DNA from: Linnemannia schmuckeri
Lineage: Eukaryota > Mortierellomycota > Mortierellomycetes > Mortierellales > Mortierellaceae
NCBI GenBank assembly: GCA_029449235.1
Contig: JANATG010000001.1
Location: 3,906,001-3,970,000, forward strand
Reading direction: 5' to 3'
Length of the DNA stretch: 64,000 bases
In this document: positions 12,101-22,930 of the stretch, one piece after another
How the letters are laid out: each line of letters begins with the position of its first letter
How positions within the stretch are numbered: the first letter of the stretch is position 1
The notes under the pieces: model-generated
Databases searched by the model: none
What the model was told of the DNA's origin: nothing
Seen by the model: only the letters and a program-made list of their open reading frames with translations
Position numbers and translations under genes: made by a program

Positions 12101-13648
12101 GTCACGATCCAGTGCTCAAAATCGTCAATGTTTTTTTCCAGAAATGTCCACCGGTAATGATAGACGCATACCCAGCTGACTTGACCCCTCACATTACTGA
12201 TACGATACAGGTTGCCGAGTTGTCCTAATTGGACTCGCTTGGTGACGGTGGAGAGACCTAGGAACGAATAAAGCTGGTGCAAATCAGACAGGCTGGTGAT
12301 TCCTTGTATTTGTTGGTCTTCAAGAGAGGATGTGGGCGGTAATTTGTTATCGTCGGCTGGTGTGTCCATCTCAACTCCGGAGGTAGGGTTGCCATTGTTG
12401 ATATTGTTGGTAAAGTTAGACGATTCCTGGTGGTCTATTCGGCGTTGGAATTGCTCAAGATAGGCAATCATGCTATCGACCTTTTGCTCCACCTGGCGGG
12501 CGATCGCATCCGGTAAATCGGCGGCTTTGAGAGTCGAAATCCTGTTCACCCGCTTCAACAGTGCTTCCTTAGCATCCATGAACTGAGGATCGTCCTTGGA
12601 GTGCTTTGGCGGGGCAGACTTGGACGAGCTTGGGGGACTTTCGTCAGATGGGTCATAGCCGTGCCGGAGAAAGATGAGCAGCATCAAGACCATCGTTCCG
12701 TACCGCCTGAAAAACTCGTCCTGTCTTCCAGGTTCGATCTCATATCCAGGGTGCTTGGCAATGTGCAGATGATTCAGCCCACTGCCAAGCGGTAGCGTGA
12801 AACTGGCGCTACACTCGCACAAGAAGTAGAGGCGGTAGCGACATTTCGGCGGTTCCTGTTCTGTTCCTGCTCCTTCTGCTGCTGCTTCTGACGTATTGGT
12901 ATTGCTGTTGACGAGAGGATCAGTGGCCTCGACCGGTAGTGCAACAAAGAGTCGAGGGATGGTATATTCGTGAATCAAGAACCGCTGATGGAGGAGAGCA
13001 AGCACTTTAGCCCGAACGACGTCGACTCGTGCTGCGTCATGGTGGATGGTGCTGGTTACTGTCTGCTCGGGTTTCCATGATCCTTGAGCGGCGGTGGCCT
13101 TTGGAGAGAGCGGAGGGGATGATACGGCAAGATCGTCTACTGCATTTTGCATTCGGTTGAGTGGTGTGTTGACAAAGGGGTTGCTGGTGGGCTGACTATG
13201 CTGGTGACCATGATGCTGACGGTGATGCTGCTGCTGCTGGCGGACACTCCGCTGAGAAGTGGATGGGTTGTGTTGATGTCCCCGCAGCTGCCTAAGCTCG
13301 AAGTGGTCCGTCTTGGTGTCTGCTATGATACCTGCTGTGGTCCTACTAGAGGATAGAGAAAGTCATTTTGATAGAGAAAAACGGTCCTTTAGGGGGTTTG
13401 TTTGGTCTCAGTGACACTCTTTTCTAATGACAAAAAGAAAAAGCTAGTGGTTTTTTGAATTGGTCTTTTTCTTACTTTGAAGTAGAGGCACTGAGTTCTT
13501 CGGACTCAAGATCAACATTGAGATCAGAGTGTTGGCTTGGGGTGTGCCTTAGAGATTGGCGGGTCTTTGTAAAGGGGAGACTATGGTTGTCGGATTCGCG
13601 GGAAGTTGAGAAGGGAAGGAGTTGATTGAAAAGATGTTGGAGGGCCAT
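9115..13648 (-). CDS. Large LRR/RNI-like protein with N-terminal HEY.IPRLFV module
   Basis: Two exons, 13476-13648 and 9115-13345, join in phase 2 (130-nt intron) to give about 1467 residues. After a Q/H-rich N-terminus comes a module with IHEYTIPRLFVALP (near residue 182), then YRLYFLCEC and HPGYEIEPG..DEFFRRYG. A second conserved block is LGNLYRI...G.V.WVC..HYR. The middle third is a long series of leucine-rich repeats of ribonuclease-inhibitor type (for example LKSLDLGHCGGLNDEAAYEL, LVYLDIEDNECTVKGFRAL). The C-terminal part is low complexity with several Q runs, and the last 60 residues are again ordered. The protein at 25829-29125 shares both N-terminal blocks. I do not recognise a named family for the module. 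LRRs of this kind usually bind proteins, but the ligand and role are unknown. Confidence 0.85.
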
Positions 13649-14869
13649 ATTCAAGAGGGAATATGAGATAATGAAGAAAAAAAGACAAAGAAAGAAAACG
13701 AATCCTTGTGGCTGTGTCTTGGAAGAGTGGAAGGAAAGGCTGTCGGAGTAGAAGATAAAGAGTGTTGACAGTGCGAGAATAAGCTATAATGAGTAGTCGA
13801 GGTCGGGCTGCAAGTTCTGAACGTCTAAAAGATTTGTGTGATACAGAAAAAAATGGACACGAATGTGAGGAAATGAAAACTGGAAAGAATTGAAGGAAAG
13901 AAAAAAGAGAGAGACAAAAGTAGACGACGGCAAGGAGAGTATGTCTCGATTCTTATTTTGTTGCTGTAGTCCAAGTGTTGTCTGGAGCCAAGAGAAACGA
14001 TAATTGCATTGCATCAAAGACCGGGCTCAATTACTTCTTCTTTCTTCGACTTGTAAGCAAGTAATAAAGAGAGTGAAAATGAAAATAGTCATTGAAGCAT
14101 TTATTTACCTCTTGAGAGTGTATAAGGAGTTCAAATGAAGAGAGTCGGGCAACAAGGAGAGAGAGGATATGACGAAGGACTATAAGACGAAAGGTCGAAA
14201 GAGAGGAGCCAGAAGTTGGAAAAGGTAGTTGTATTTTACTGTTCCTTGCAACGTTCAGCTGAGACTAGGAAGTGTATATATATATATATATACATATGTG
14301 TGGTGTCAAAGTCTGGCCGCACTCCAGACGGACGGATGTGATGGCAAAGGATAAGTCATTGACAAAAAAAAGAAAAAAAAAGAAATAAAAAAAAAGCAGA
14401 GAAGAGATGATGAGTTCTAGTTTTAAGGGAAACACAGAAACGGGAATCAACCAACAAAACCACCACCAGAGCAGGGGAGGGAGGGGGGGGGGGAATGGAA
14501 GAAAGGAGAGGGAGGGGGCAAAGAAGTGGTAGGCTGGGAGGACCAACCAACAGACCGTTTACAAGAAAACAAAGGAATTCGCGGCCCCTTAACAACTTCA
14601 CACTGGCTGAGCCACTCACACATACAAACGCCCATTTGGTCTTTGTTCTTTTTCTTTCTTCTTTCTGTTTATTGGCTTTAATACATAGAGCAACAACTCA
14701 AAGGGTTATTTATTGTCTTTTTTTTGGGATTGCTGGAAAAGCAAATGGCTATACATAAAGAGGAGTAGTGCAGAAACAAGAAGGCTATGATACATCGGTG
14801 AAAAGGAAAGGGTAACGGGGAGGATATTTGGCCACGGTTTCATTCGGTCCAAGACTAAACAACAAGGTT
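13649..14869. other. Intergenic region with TA microsatellite
   Basis: This contains the probable promoter/5' UTR of the LRR gene (purine-rich on the plus strand) and the 3' UTR of the small gene at 14870-15169. A (TA)n tract lies at about 14275-14291 and a G9 run near 14489. Open frames here are low complexity and are not credible genes. Confidence 0.6.
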
Positions 14870-15169
14870 TTACTGTTCAATCTTGCTGGTCTGGGCTTGA
14901 GACCCTTGACTGGCAACAGCAGCGGCGGCAGCAGCAACGTTTCCAGAGATGGACTCCTTAACAGCAGCAGATTTAATATCCGTGGCAGCGGGGGTGATGA
15001 AGGAGTTGGGCGAGAGCGACTCGACCAATTGTTGCAGAACAATAGGGTGATGCTCAGGGTTGAAAGCCGCAGACGAAGAGCTGGCCTTGACTGAGGAGAC
15101 GATCTGGAGCGATGTGAAGTGACGCGTGGGGGTGGGAGCCTGGCGGAGGACATTCAGGATCGACGACAT
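14870..15169 (-). CDS. Small 99-aa protein with mitochondrial-type N-terminus
   Basis: A single exon opens with ATG at 15167-15169 and a basic, hydroxylated, amphipathic start (MSSILNVLRQAPTPTRHFTS) that looks like a mitochondrial targeting peptide. The body holds a short ordered segment (HHPIVLQQLVESLSPNSFIT) and an alanine/serine-rich tail ending TSKIEQ. I do not recognise the family. The start lies next to a long CT-rich (minus strand) leader, as for other genes in the window, which supports real transcription. It could also be a small cytosolic protein; the targeting call is only from composition. Confidence 0.6.
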   Translation of the reverse strand: MSSILNVLRQAPTPTRHFTSLQIVSSVKASSSSAAFNPEHHPIVLQQLVESLSPNSFITPAATDIKSAAVKESISGNVAAAAAAVASQGSQAQTSKIEQ

Positions 15170-15740
15170 GATTGATGGGAACTTGGCTTGGATTGAGAAT
15201 AAGTAGTTGACGGAGTTTAGAGAACGCTCGAAGGAAAGGATGACGCTAATGACGCTTGTAGATAAGATTCTTTTTGGAGGAGGAGGAATGTAGATAGGCA
15301 GGTAGCTTGTGGAGAAGCACAGGAAGAGATGGACGAACGGACTGAGGATAGAAGGAAGGGGAGGCCGGACCTGAGAGATAACGGGACTCCGGAGACTGAT
15401 AAGGTTGTTCGTAGGAAGGAGCGGGCGGTTCTTAGATGTGCTTGTATGCTGTGATGGTTTGCTGAAAGGACTTGAAACAATAACGAACGGATAGCTTTAC
15501 GGTGTGGAGGTAAGGAGGAGGATGGATTGGGTTGCCTGGGCGAGTGGTGTGTGTAAATTAAGATAAAAAAGAGAGAAAGAAGTTGAAAAATGGAAGAGAA
15601 CAAAGGAAAGATAAGGATGTCGAAGAGACGGAGGAAGGAGATAAATAGACACCCATACGGCATGATTGAAGAAACGTCAACACAACGAGTGGGTATACAC
15701 ACACCAGATGGACCCTTTGAAAGTGAAAGATAATGTTTTG

Positions 15741-15781
15741 TCTGTTTGTCAGTCTGTCAGTCTGTCAGTCTGTCTGTCTGT
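15741..15781 (+). repeat. (GTCTGTCA)n microsatellite
   Basis: Tandem TCTGTCAG units run into TCTG units; about five 8-nt periods are visible. Confidence 0.85.
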
Positions 15782-16413
15782 AAACACATGCCAGCAAAGT
15801 AAGAGAGTGAGTCGCGTTCTACAGTGAACAGCGTAGTATTGCGACCATCGTAACTTTTCGGAGGGTATTTTACAGCAAGATTGGATAGGACAAGGGCAAC
15901 GGCCGCATGAAAACAACAGACACTACCTCAAGTCAAGGAAGAGATAGAAAATGAGAAGGATGGATAATGGTGTGTTTAGGTGAAAAGGGGCGTGATCAGG
16001 GGGAGAAGGGAAAGGAAGAGCAATGCTAAACAAGAATTGGTGTGGAGAGAGCGATGGATACGAAAGATAAGCCGAGTGCGGAGGGTGGACAACAACAACA
16101 AAAACAACTCGTCTCATCCATCCTCCTTGTGCGGTTGCACAAGCTAACAAAAGATGAGATTCACACACCATTGGAGTCGAGAACACATAAATAGGGGAAA
16201 CAAATAAAACAGAGAGGAAAGGGGAATTGCAGAAAATAAAATATGCTCTGTCTCTTGGCTCAGATTGCGACGCTGACGAAGAACTCCTTTTTCTTAGTAA
16301 TGAGCTTTGTGAGTATACGTGTTGTACGGACCGAAAAGGGGGCTTGAGTTGAATTGTTCACGGATGGGACTTGTACAAGAAAACAGAAGCATAAAGAGAA
16401 CAAACAGCTTATG

Positions 16414-16684
16414 TTAAGGAACATCAGTCGAAATCACTTTACAGATTGGTCGTTTGGCTGGTGCTGGATTGGGTGCACCGTGTGCCCCTTCTTTCCTACT
16501 ATTGCAGGTTGCGTAAGTAACACAATCGTGCCCAGCCATGGTACACATGACCCCGTAAGCAGAGACATCTGGAGCAACAGTGAGAACACAAATCGTCAAG
16601 CATAAAATCCCAAGCCCAGTGCCTACCTCCCTTGTTACCAGTGTTGCAGCCGCACAACATCGTACCATACTTCCAAACACGCAT
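16414..16684 (-). CDS. Doubtful small cysteine-rich protein
   Basis: Two exons, 16627-16684 and 16414-16568, with a 58-nt intron (GTAGGC...CTCCAG, phase 1) give about 70 residues with six cysteines. The join reads YGTMLCGCNTGNKGDVSAYG and then MCTMAGHDCVTYATC, a regular C-x-C...C-x6-C-x6-C spacing that looks like a disulfide fold. There is no signal peptide in this model, so a 5' exon may be missing or lost, and the gene may be a remnant of a secreted-protein gene. I do not recognise the family. The main support is that splicing removes a hydrophobic out-of-context segment and leaves a compact Cys-rich sequence. Confidence 0.35.
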
Positions 16685-16959
16685 AGGTGTCAGGACTGAC
16701 TAGGAAAAGAGGAGAGGTGTGCGACAATCATAGGCTATGGTTGCAAGGTAGACGCCTCGGGAAAATCGTCAGTGTGTCTTCTTTGTGAGGGCCAAGTAAC
16801 ATTGTGGTAGCTACCTCAGCTTAATGTTGTGTTTTAAAAGGAGACATGATTCCGAGGGAATAAACGTTTCCCATGGTCAGGAATATGACTCGCTTGTTTT
16901 TTTGATCAACAACAGGGTTGTTTCCCGTTGCCGTCTTTGTTTTTTTACAGATGGACAGA

Positions 16960-17034
16960 CATCATCATCATCAACAACAACAACAACAACAACAACAACT
17001 ACTACTACTACTACTACTGCAGCAACAACAGCAG
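16960..17034 (+). repeat. Compound triplet microsatellite
   Basis: CAT, CAA and CTA triplets follow one another in uninterrupted blocks, ending in GCAACAACAGCAG. Apparent frames across it encode only homopolymers. Confidence 0.9.
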
Positions 17035-20000
17035 AAACACAGGCTCACTGCACGCATCAAGAAAGCAACCTGTTTGCTACAACTAGGCCTATGGTCATGT
17101 CCAGGAGGCATTAAACAACTTGAGTCGCTACAAACGGAGAACCATCGATCTATGCAGTTGAGAGCAAAAGGCGAGTAAGTAAAAGTGGGCGAATGGGAAC
17201 TCTATCTCATATATCCATGGATGATCACGCTGTGATGGTTGCATGTCGTACGAGAGACCAAGAGGTATAAGAAAAAAAAATAGAAAAGCGAGAGCATGGG
17301 GTCTGATGACCATTGGGACATTCATCCATCGTACAAAATTCTTGTTTTTCCCAAGCAGCGACACATAGAACGAGAGAAAGTGACCCCTGGGGTGTGAAAC
17401 GTGGCCTTTGAGCTTACAACTATCTACAGGTTTTACTGTTGATCACTAGACCGGTCCTTCTCTCCATGGAAAACGGGTGGGAGAGTGAGAATGATGGATC
17501 ATTTCCATCGGTTTTATTGTTTGTCTAGCGTCTTATTCTTCTCTACGATCGATAAATGTTGTTTGCCAATGATTAGAGAAGGTGGAAGAGTTTGTCCCAA
17601 CACATGGCATGATATCAATAAATTACGATCGCTCTCCTGAGCTGACAACTCTGCCCCATCACACTCTTCCGTTGCATCACACGCTGCCGTTGGAAGCCGT
17701 CAGGTACAAGGTCTCATGTAAGAGATGCATAGACTATAAAAAAGAAGATATCCGTTGCTGCCAATGATGACGGGCGATCATGGATACGGTCATGTGATGG
17801 CTGCTGCTGATTGGCTGAAAAATACACATGGTGCCTGAATATCATGAATGTCAGTGGCTGTTTTTTGTCAGACAGGGGCTGCTCTTGATTGGTCCCTCTT
17901 CGATCTCCTCTCCTTCACCCTTTCTTGAACAAAAATAGGTTCCGATGGACATTCCTCTCTCCTTTTCATCCGACCTTCTTGAACATGTAAAAGGTGACAG
18001 ACAAAGAGAGAACAAGGAAGAAGCAACGGATGAATGACCCTGACTTTTGTTTGGTTTTCTTTCATGGGGACCTTTATTTTAGACGAGTGTCTGTCTGAAA
18101 TGTACCCATCCAAGGTCGCTTAGGTCTCGTTTCATAAATGATGAAATGGCTACTGTCAGCAAGAAAAGAGGAGGAGTTGATCCGGAAGGAGGGGCTTTCG
18201 CATGGGAGGGAGAGGGTTCATCATCATTATTGTATGCTAACGGCCAGAGAGCGAGATAGTGAAAAGAGATATATGACGACGAAGATGACCGGTCGACGAC
18301 GACAACGACGGGTAAAATGTCAATGAACGATGGATAGTAGCTCAATTAAAAACAAAAAAAACGAATGCTCTTTTCCTCTTCCAATCTATTCACAGAGCAG
18401 AAGTCGATGGGTCCTCTTCAAGTGACCCACTCTCTATCCTCCAATGATCTGTATTCGTTTGTTATTTGAAGGAATGGTTGGATGACAAGAAGTGTACAAA
18501 CACTAGGACTGAGTGAAGGTATTGAGCATCGTGGTGGCGGAAAAAGAAAGACGATTCATAATACACTCAGCTTGGCTGTCATCATTCTGCCGTCGTTGAC
18601 TATTGTTCCCCTCTTGACAACAACAGTAAATAGCCATATTGTCAGTCGATAAAAAGAGCTCGCTGTCATCTACCCACTCGCATGCATACAATTTGGTCAC
18701 ACTCACGCCTCAATCTATTGTTTTGTCCTCCACCAAGTTTGCTTACTGACTTAATCGAAAACGAAAGGTAAGAAAAAAGAGTTGTTGAAGGAAATGAAGC
18801 GCAAGAAATATCCACAAAAACGGTTGGCTGCCGGCTCAAGATCCTCCACTTTCCTCAGACTTGACGCTTCAACAAGCAATAGTGTGGGCTGATAACATGT
18901 GTTTACTCATAAAACATGACTTGTGTTTGGTTGTTTTGTGTTTGTGCTCTAATCCTCTCATAAACTTGCTTTCCGGCCCTGTCTCGTTTCTTTGGCTATT
19001 GTTTGTTGACAAAGAGGTCCAAAGAGGTTCAAATAAGAGAGTCGCAGAGCATGAGGATAGTGTGTCAACAAATATATGAGCTAATAGGCAACAGGCAAAG
19101 TAATAAAAAAACAAGTGTACCCACACCGGCCCAAATCCCCACCTATTCTTGCCTCCTGTCTTTCCGGTCTGCCTTGCCTTGCCTTAAAATGACGGAGGAA
19201 AGGATGCTCTTACACGATACTCGTACCGACTAGCGCGTAAATTGCATGTTATTGATTTCGTACGAAAATACGAAAACGAGGGTTCCTATCCTTTCCATTT
19301 TCAGTCCGTACCCTGTCCTATTCCTTCTAGCGTCCCTATCCCTGGCGATAGAAGGAAGGTGCGGCCCATGAGGGAGATGGGTTGAGTGGATGATTTTGAT
19401 GGCGCTAGTGGGTCAAGGACGGATGCAGGACGAGATGCAACGGAGAGAAAAAAGTGTCACTTGTTCAAACGTCCACAGTCATTGGTTTTCTTACATTATG
19501 TATGTGATGAAGGCCCATGACAACTGAATCCAAAAGGAAAATGGACACGCAAATAAAAGAGAAAAAGAAAGCTAGAGCGACACACGCTTGTTATTATTCC
19601 TTACGACAAGAAAAGGGAGAAGAGATAGACAGATAGATATGGAAAAAATAGTTATCTCTCCCACGCTTGCGCCTGGGTCAATTGGATCTCTTCAAATAGA
19701 CAAAGCGATAAGCCGACTAGACGCAGCACCACTGTTGATGTTCTTTGACTTTTTTAATCCTATATTTTGAGTCCACCCCCTCCCCCTTCTCCATACAATT
19801 TTTTACAGGGGTAGGCAAGCAATAGTGCTTCAATCTCTAAAACCAGCGATTTGAGAGAAAGCAAAGAGGGAAGACTGGTAGACGATGGCTACGAACCGAG
19901 CAACAAAAGAGACAGTGTCAAGGCCAGGTTAGCCTTTTGTGATTTTTTCGCCTATAAAGAGAAAGAAGAAAGAGTGGAGACGGGATCAAGGCATTGGGCA

Positions 20001-21622
20001 AAACGGGCAACGGCCTTGAGGCAGAATAGCTAAAGCTAAAACTACACACGAGATATGAATGGATGGATGGATAGGACACACAACTCACTCACACAACAAT
20101 GAAGAGAGAGACGTCTCACAAGGAGACAGCCAGCGAGAGAGAAAAAATGAAGACAGTGAGAGAGAGGGATATGTTTGATAGGTTGTAGAGCGAACGACAA
20201 AAGGGCATTCCCATTGTCTCTCTTTTTTATGATGTACACTGAGGCCGTTGGTAGGTTGGCTGGCCATTTTTTTTTTGTAGTTCCTTCAAGGTACCTTTCT
20301 TCTCGTCTTTTTTTATTTTTTTTTCTTCTTGTCTCTTCATCTCATCATCTGGGGGAGGAAGAAGTGAGGGGGGGGCGAACAAACGAAGTTGGTTTCCAGT
20401 CGTCCAAACGTAGAGTTGCCGTTTTGGTTGCTTTTTTCTTGTTCGAATTGAATGGATGGCTGAAAGGGAGTTGTTTGTTGTGCTAGACTGAAAATGTGTT
20501 GTTGGCAGAGTTTTCTTTTCTTGGGCGGAAGTGTGGGTGAACCATTCGTATGCCTGCGATTTGTTTTCTTATGCTTTTAAAATAGTTTGAATTGAATTGA
20601 GGAGGAATCAGCTTTGATTTGTCGAGATCGGACATACACACAAAGGGAGAAGGAGATATGGGCTTGGAAGCAAGGAGGCAAGGAAAGTGGAGGAAAGGCT
20701 AGGATCGGGATAAGAGGAGTGTCCAATACGATCTTGTTCCTGTAAGAAAACAAAAAAAGACTTCATTACCACCTGGTGCACACTCGCACATTCATCGATA
20801 CTCGCTAACCAGCTTGGACTGTAGCAAGCAAGAAAGTCGAAGGCGATCGTCTTTCACTCCGGACGGAGGAAATAAGAGAAATGGAAAAAGAAGGAAGAAG
20901 CCATCCATGGTCGAGTAATAAAGTACAGTATAACAAGACAATTGAAAAGAGTGAGAGGAAGAGTAAGAGAGCGATCTGCTCTCATCGTCTGCCATCATAT
21001 GAGAACAGCGTGGAGCACTAGAGAGAGCAGACAGAAAGGAGAAGGAATAAAAGGGAATAAAAGGGAAGCGAGAGGAAGAGAAGAAGAGAGCAAGAGAGTT
21101 AATCAGTTGATTTTGAATAACCAATATATCCCATGTGTGCATGCCCTGGCAGTATTCAATTTCAATTCAAATCGTTGAAATTCCTTGTTTTTTCTATCGG
21201 ACTTACCGTTCCTCTTCTCTCACCCCTGTGTGCCCTGTGGCGGATTATTTTATTTTCTTTTTGTCCCACTCGACCACCCTTTTTTCTTCTTTCCTCTTTC
21301 TTCTTCCTTCTCCTCTTCAACTCTTGACTTCTTCCTTCTTTTTTCTTCCCTCTCCTTCAACTTGCTCTCTTCTTCCTTCTTCCCTTCATACCCTTCATAC
21401 CTTGCCTACCTTGTACTCTCTCACTTCGTCTCTCTTCTTCTCACCTTTGACGATCTCTACTCCTTCCCTCTTCACGCAGTCTCTCCGCTTGCTTGGCTTC
21501 GTCGCTCATTCAGCAAACGTGGACTGACCTCTTCACTCTAACCACCGCACTCCGACCTTCACATTCGCGTTGTTGCCCCTTCCACCTCCACTCCTCCTTC
21601 AAAATCACATCAACGCGTCAAC

Positions 21623-22930
21623 ATGGGAAGCTTCAACACCTTCTACACCTTCTTCTCCACTCGCGTTCTTCCCCAAAACAACAACACTACCACTGAAGAC
21701 GTCAAGGAATACACTCAACCTGTTACAAAGAGTCGCCACCACCGCACCTTCAGCGACCCTTCCTCGGCAATGCTCCACAAAGAGGCCGTCCAAAAGCTCT
21801 TTCCCTGCGACAATCGACACTCCTTCAACCCTCACTATCAACACAACCTCCATACCACCTCTACCTCAACCATCTACTCCACTCCTCCCTCCCTCGCTTC
21901 CTCCCCTACCGATTCTTCTCCTTCCTCAACAACATCCTCCTCCCACTCCCACACGACTTCGCCTTCGTATACAATGACCCAGGCCACCCAAAAGCCATTC
22001 TATCAGCAGCCCCACCCAAGGCGCTCTCAGACTTCATCGTCCACTCGACAGAGACAGCAGCAGCAACAACACTACCACCAGCGCCACTTCAACTACAGCT
22101 ACAGTCGGCAGCAGGCCAGGCGGCTGAACCAGCGAAACCACGCTAATCATCATGATATCGACAACATGGACGATGATCTCCTCATTGGCTACGATAACCA
22201 GCAGATCTACTATGGATCTGGATCATCTACATCCATGGCCCGCGTTCACCCCAGCGGTTCGCCTTCCTACGATACCTACCCCTCGTTCCCCTCGTCCTCG
22301 GAACGCCAATACCAACAACGTCAACAACAACAGCATGCTCACTCCGGATACATCTCGGCTTTGTCCTATCCTCCTCGTCTGTCGGAGAACGAAAGGACAA
22401 TGTCTCCTGCATCTCGATCTCTTTTTGCTGCTGCAGCCTCGGCCGTCAAGAGCAGCATCCAATATGGACAAGCTTCCTCCTCTCAGTTAAAACCACAGTA
22501 CCCCCAACATCATCAACAACAACACCAAGGAAGGCAACAACGCCGAGCGGAGCATGCCCGCCATCAAAGCGCCTTTCACTTTCTGCCAAGTATCTCCGAA
22601 AGAAGAGCGACGATGCACATGCATGAGGAGGAGGATGTCTATGCCTTCGATCATGCATCAGAAGTAGCCGCTTCCGCTTCTGTATCCACAGCAGATATGG
22701 GCGAAATCCGAACCGTGGCCTCGAACTCGTCGTCGTCCTTGTCTTTGTCCTCGTCGTCGTCTTCGTCCTCAACCTCTATGACGGCCAAACAATCGCTTCT
22801 TCGAATTGCCCGATGCGATCCTCGCCAGGACAACTGGTGCTCGCAGCAATCTGGCCAGTGGACCCGTCTCTATGCCCAAACGCGTTCCAACGGGCCTTTG
22901 ACCGATGGTCGCCGTACTCGTCGTCTCTAA
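21623..22930 (+). CDS. Intrinsically disordered 435-aa protein of unknown function
   Basis: A single-exon frame starts at ATG 21623 after a long pyrimidine-rich leader. The protein is almost wholly low complexity, with S/T/H/P-rich N-terminal half, Q runs near residues 145-151 and 235-239, an acidic DIDNMDDDLLIGYDNQQIYYG segment near residue 175, and a poly-serine block near residue 375. Short islands look constrained: HHRTFSDPSSAML near residue 40 (a basophilic kinase/14-3-3-like R-x-x-S/T context) and LRIARCDPRQDNWCSQQSGQWTRL near the C-terminus. No known domain is recognisable. Such proteins are often transcriptional or signalling regulators, but that is a guess. Confidence 0.65.
   Translation: MGSFNTFYTFFSTRVLPQNNNTTTEDVKEYTQPVTKSRHHRTFSDPSSAMLHKEAVQKLFPCDNRHSFNPHYQHNLHTTSTSTIYSTPPSLASSPTDSSPSSTTSSSHSHTTSPSYTMTQATQKPFYQQPHPRRSQTSSSTRQRQQQQQHYHQRHFNYSYSRQQARRLNQRNHANHHDIDNMDDDLLIGYDNQQIYYGSGSSTSMARVHPSGSPSYDTYPSFPSSSERQYQQRQQQQHAHSGYISALSYPPRLSENERTMSPASRSLFAAAASAVKSSIQYGQASSSQLKPQYPQHHQQQHQGRQQRRAEHARHQSAFHFLPSISERRATMHMHEEEDVYAFDHASEVAASASVSTADMGEIRTVASNSSSSLSLSSSSSSSSTSMTAKQSLLRIARCDPRQDNWCSQQSGQWTRLYAQTRSNGPLTDGRRTRRL

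Larger units (their letters stand above)
15170..21622. other. 6.4-kb largely non-coding interval
   Basis: No convincing multi-exon gene was found here apart from the weak candidate at 16414-16684. The sequence is rich in purine or pyrimidine runs and short homopolymers. Simple repeats lie at 15741-15781 (GTCTGTCA) and 16960-17034 (CAT/CAA/CTA triplets). The last 500 bp (21100-21622) is strongly pyrimidine-rich on the plus strand and is probably the promoter and leader of the gene at 21623. Confidence 0.6.

Noticed and set aside
14265..14619. Phe/Pro-rich open frames on the minus strand
   Set aside because: Translations of TA, T-rich and C-rich simple sequence in a UTR.
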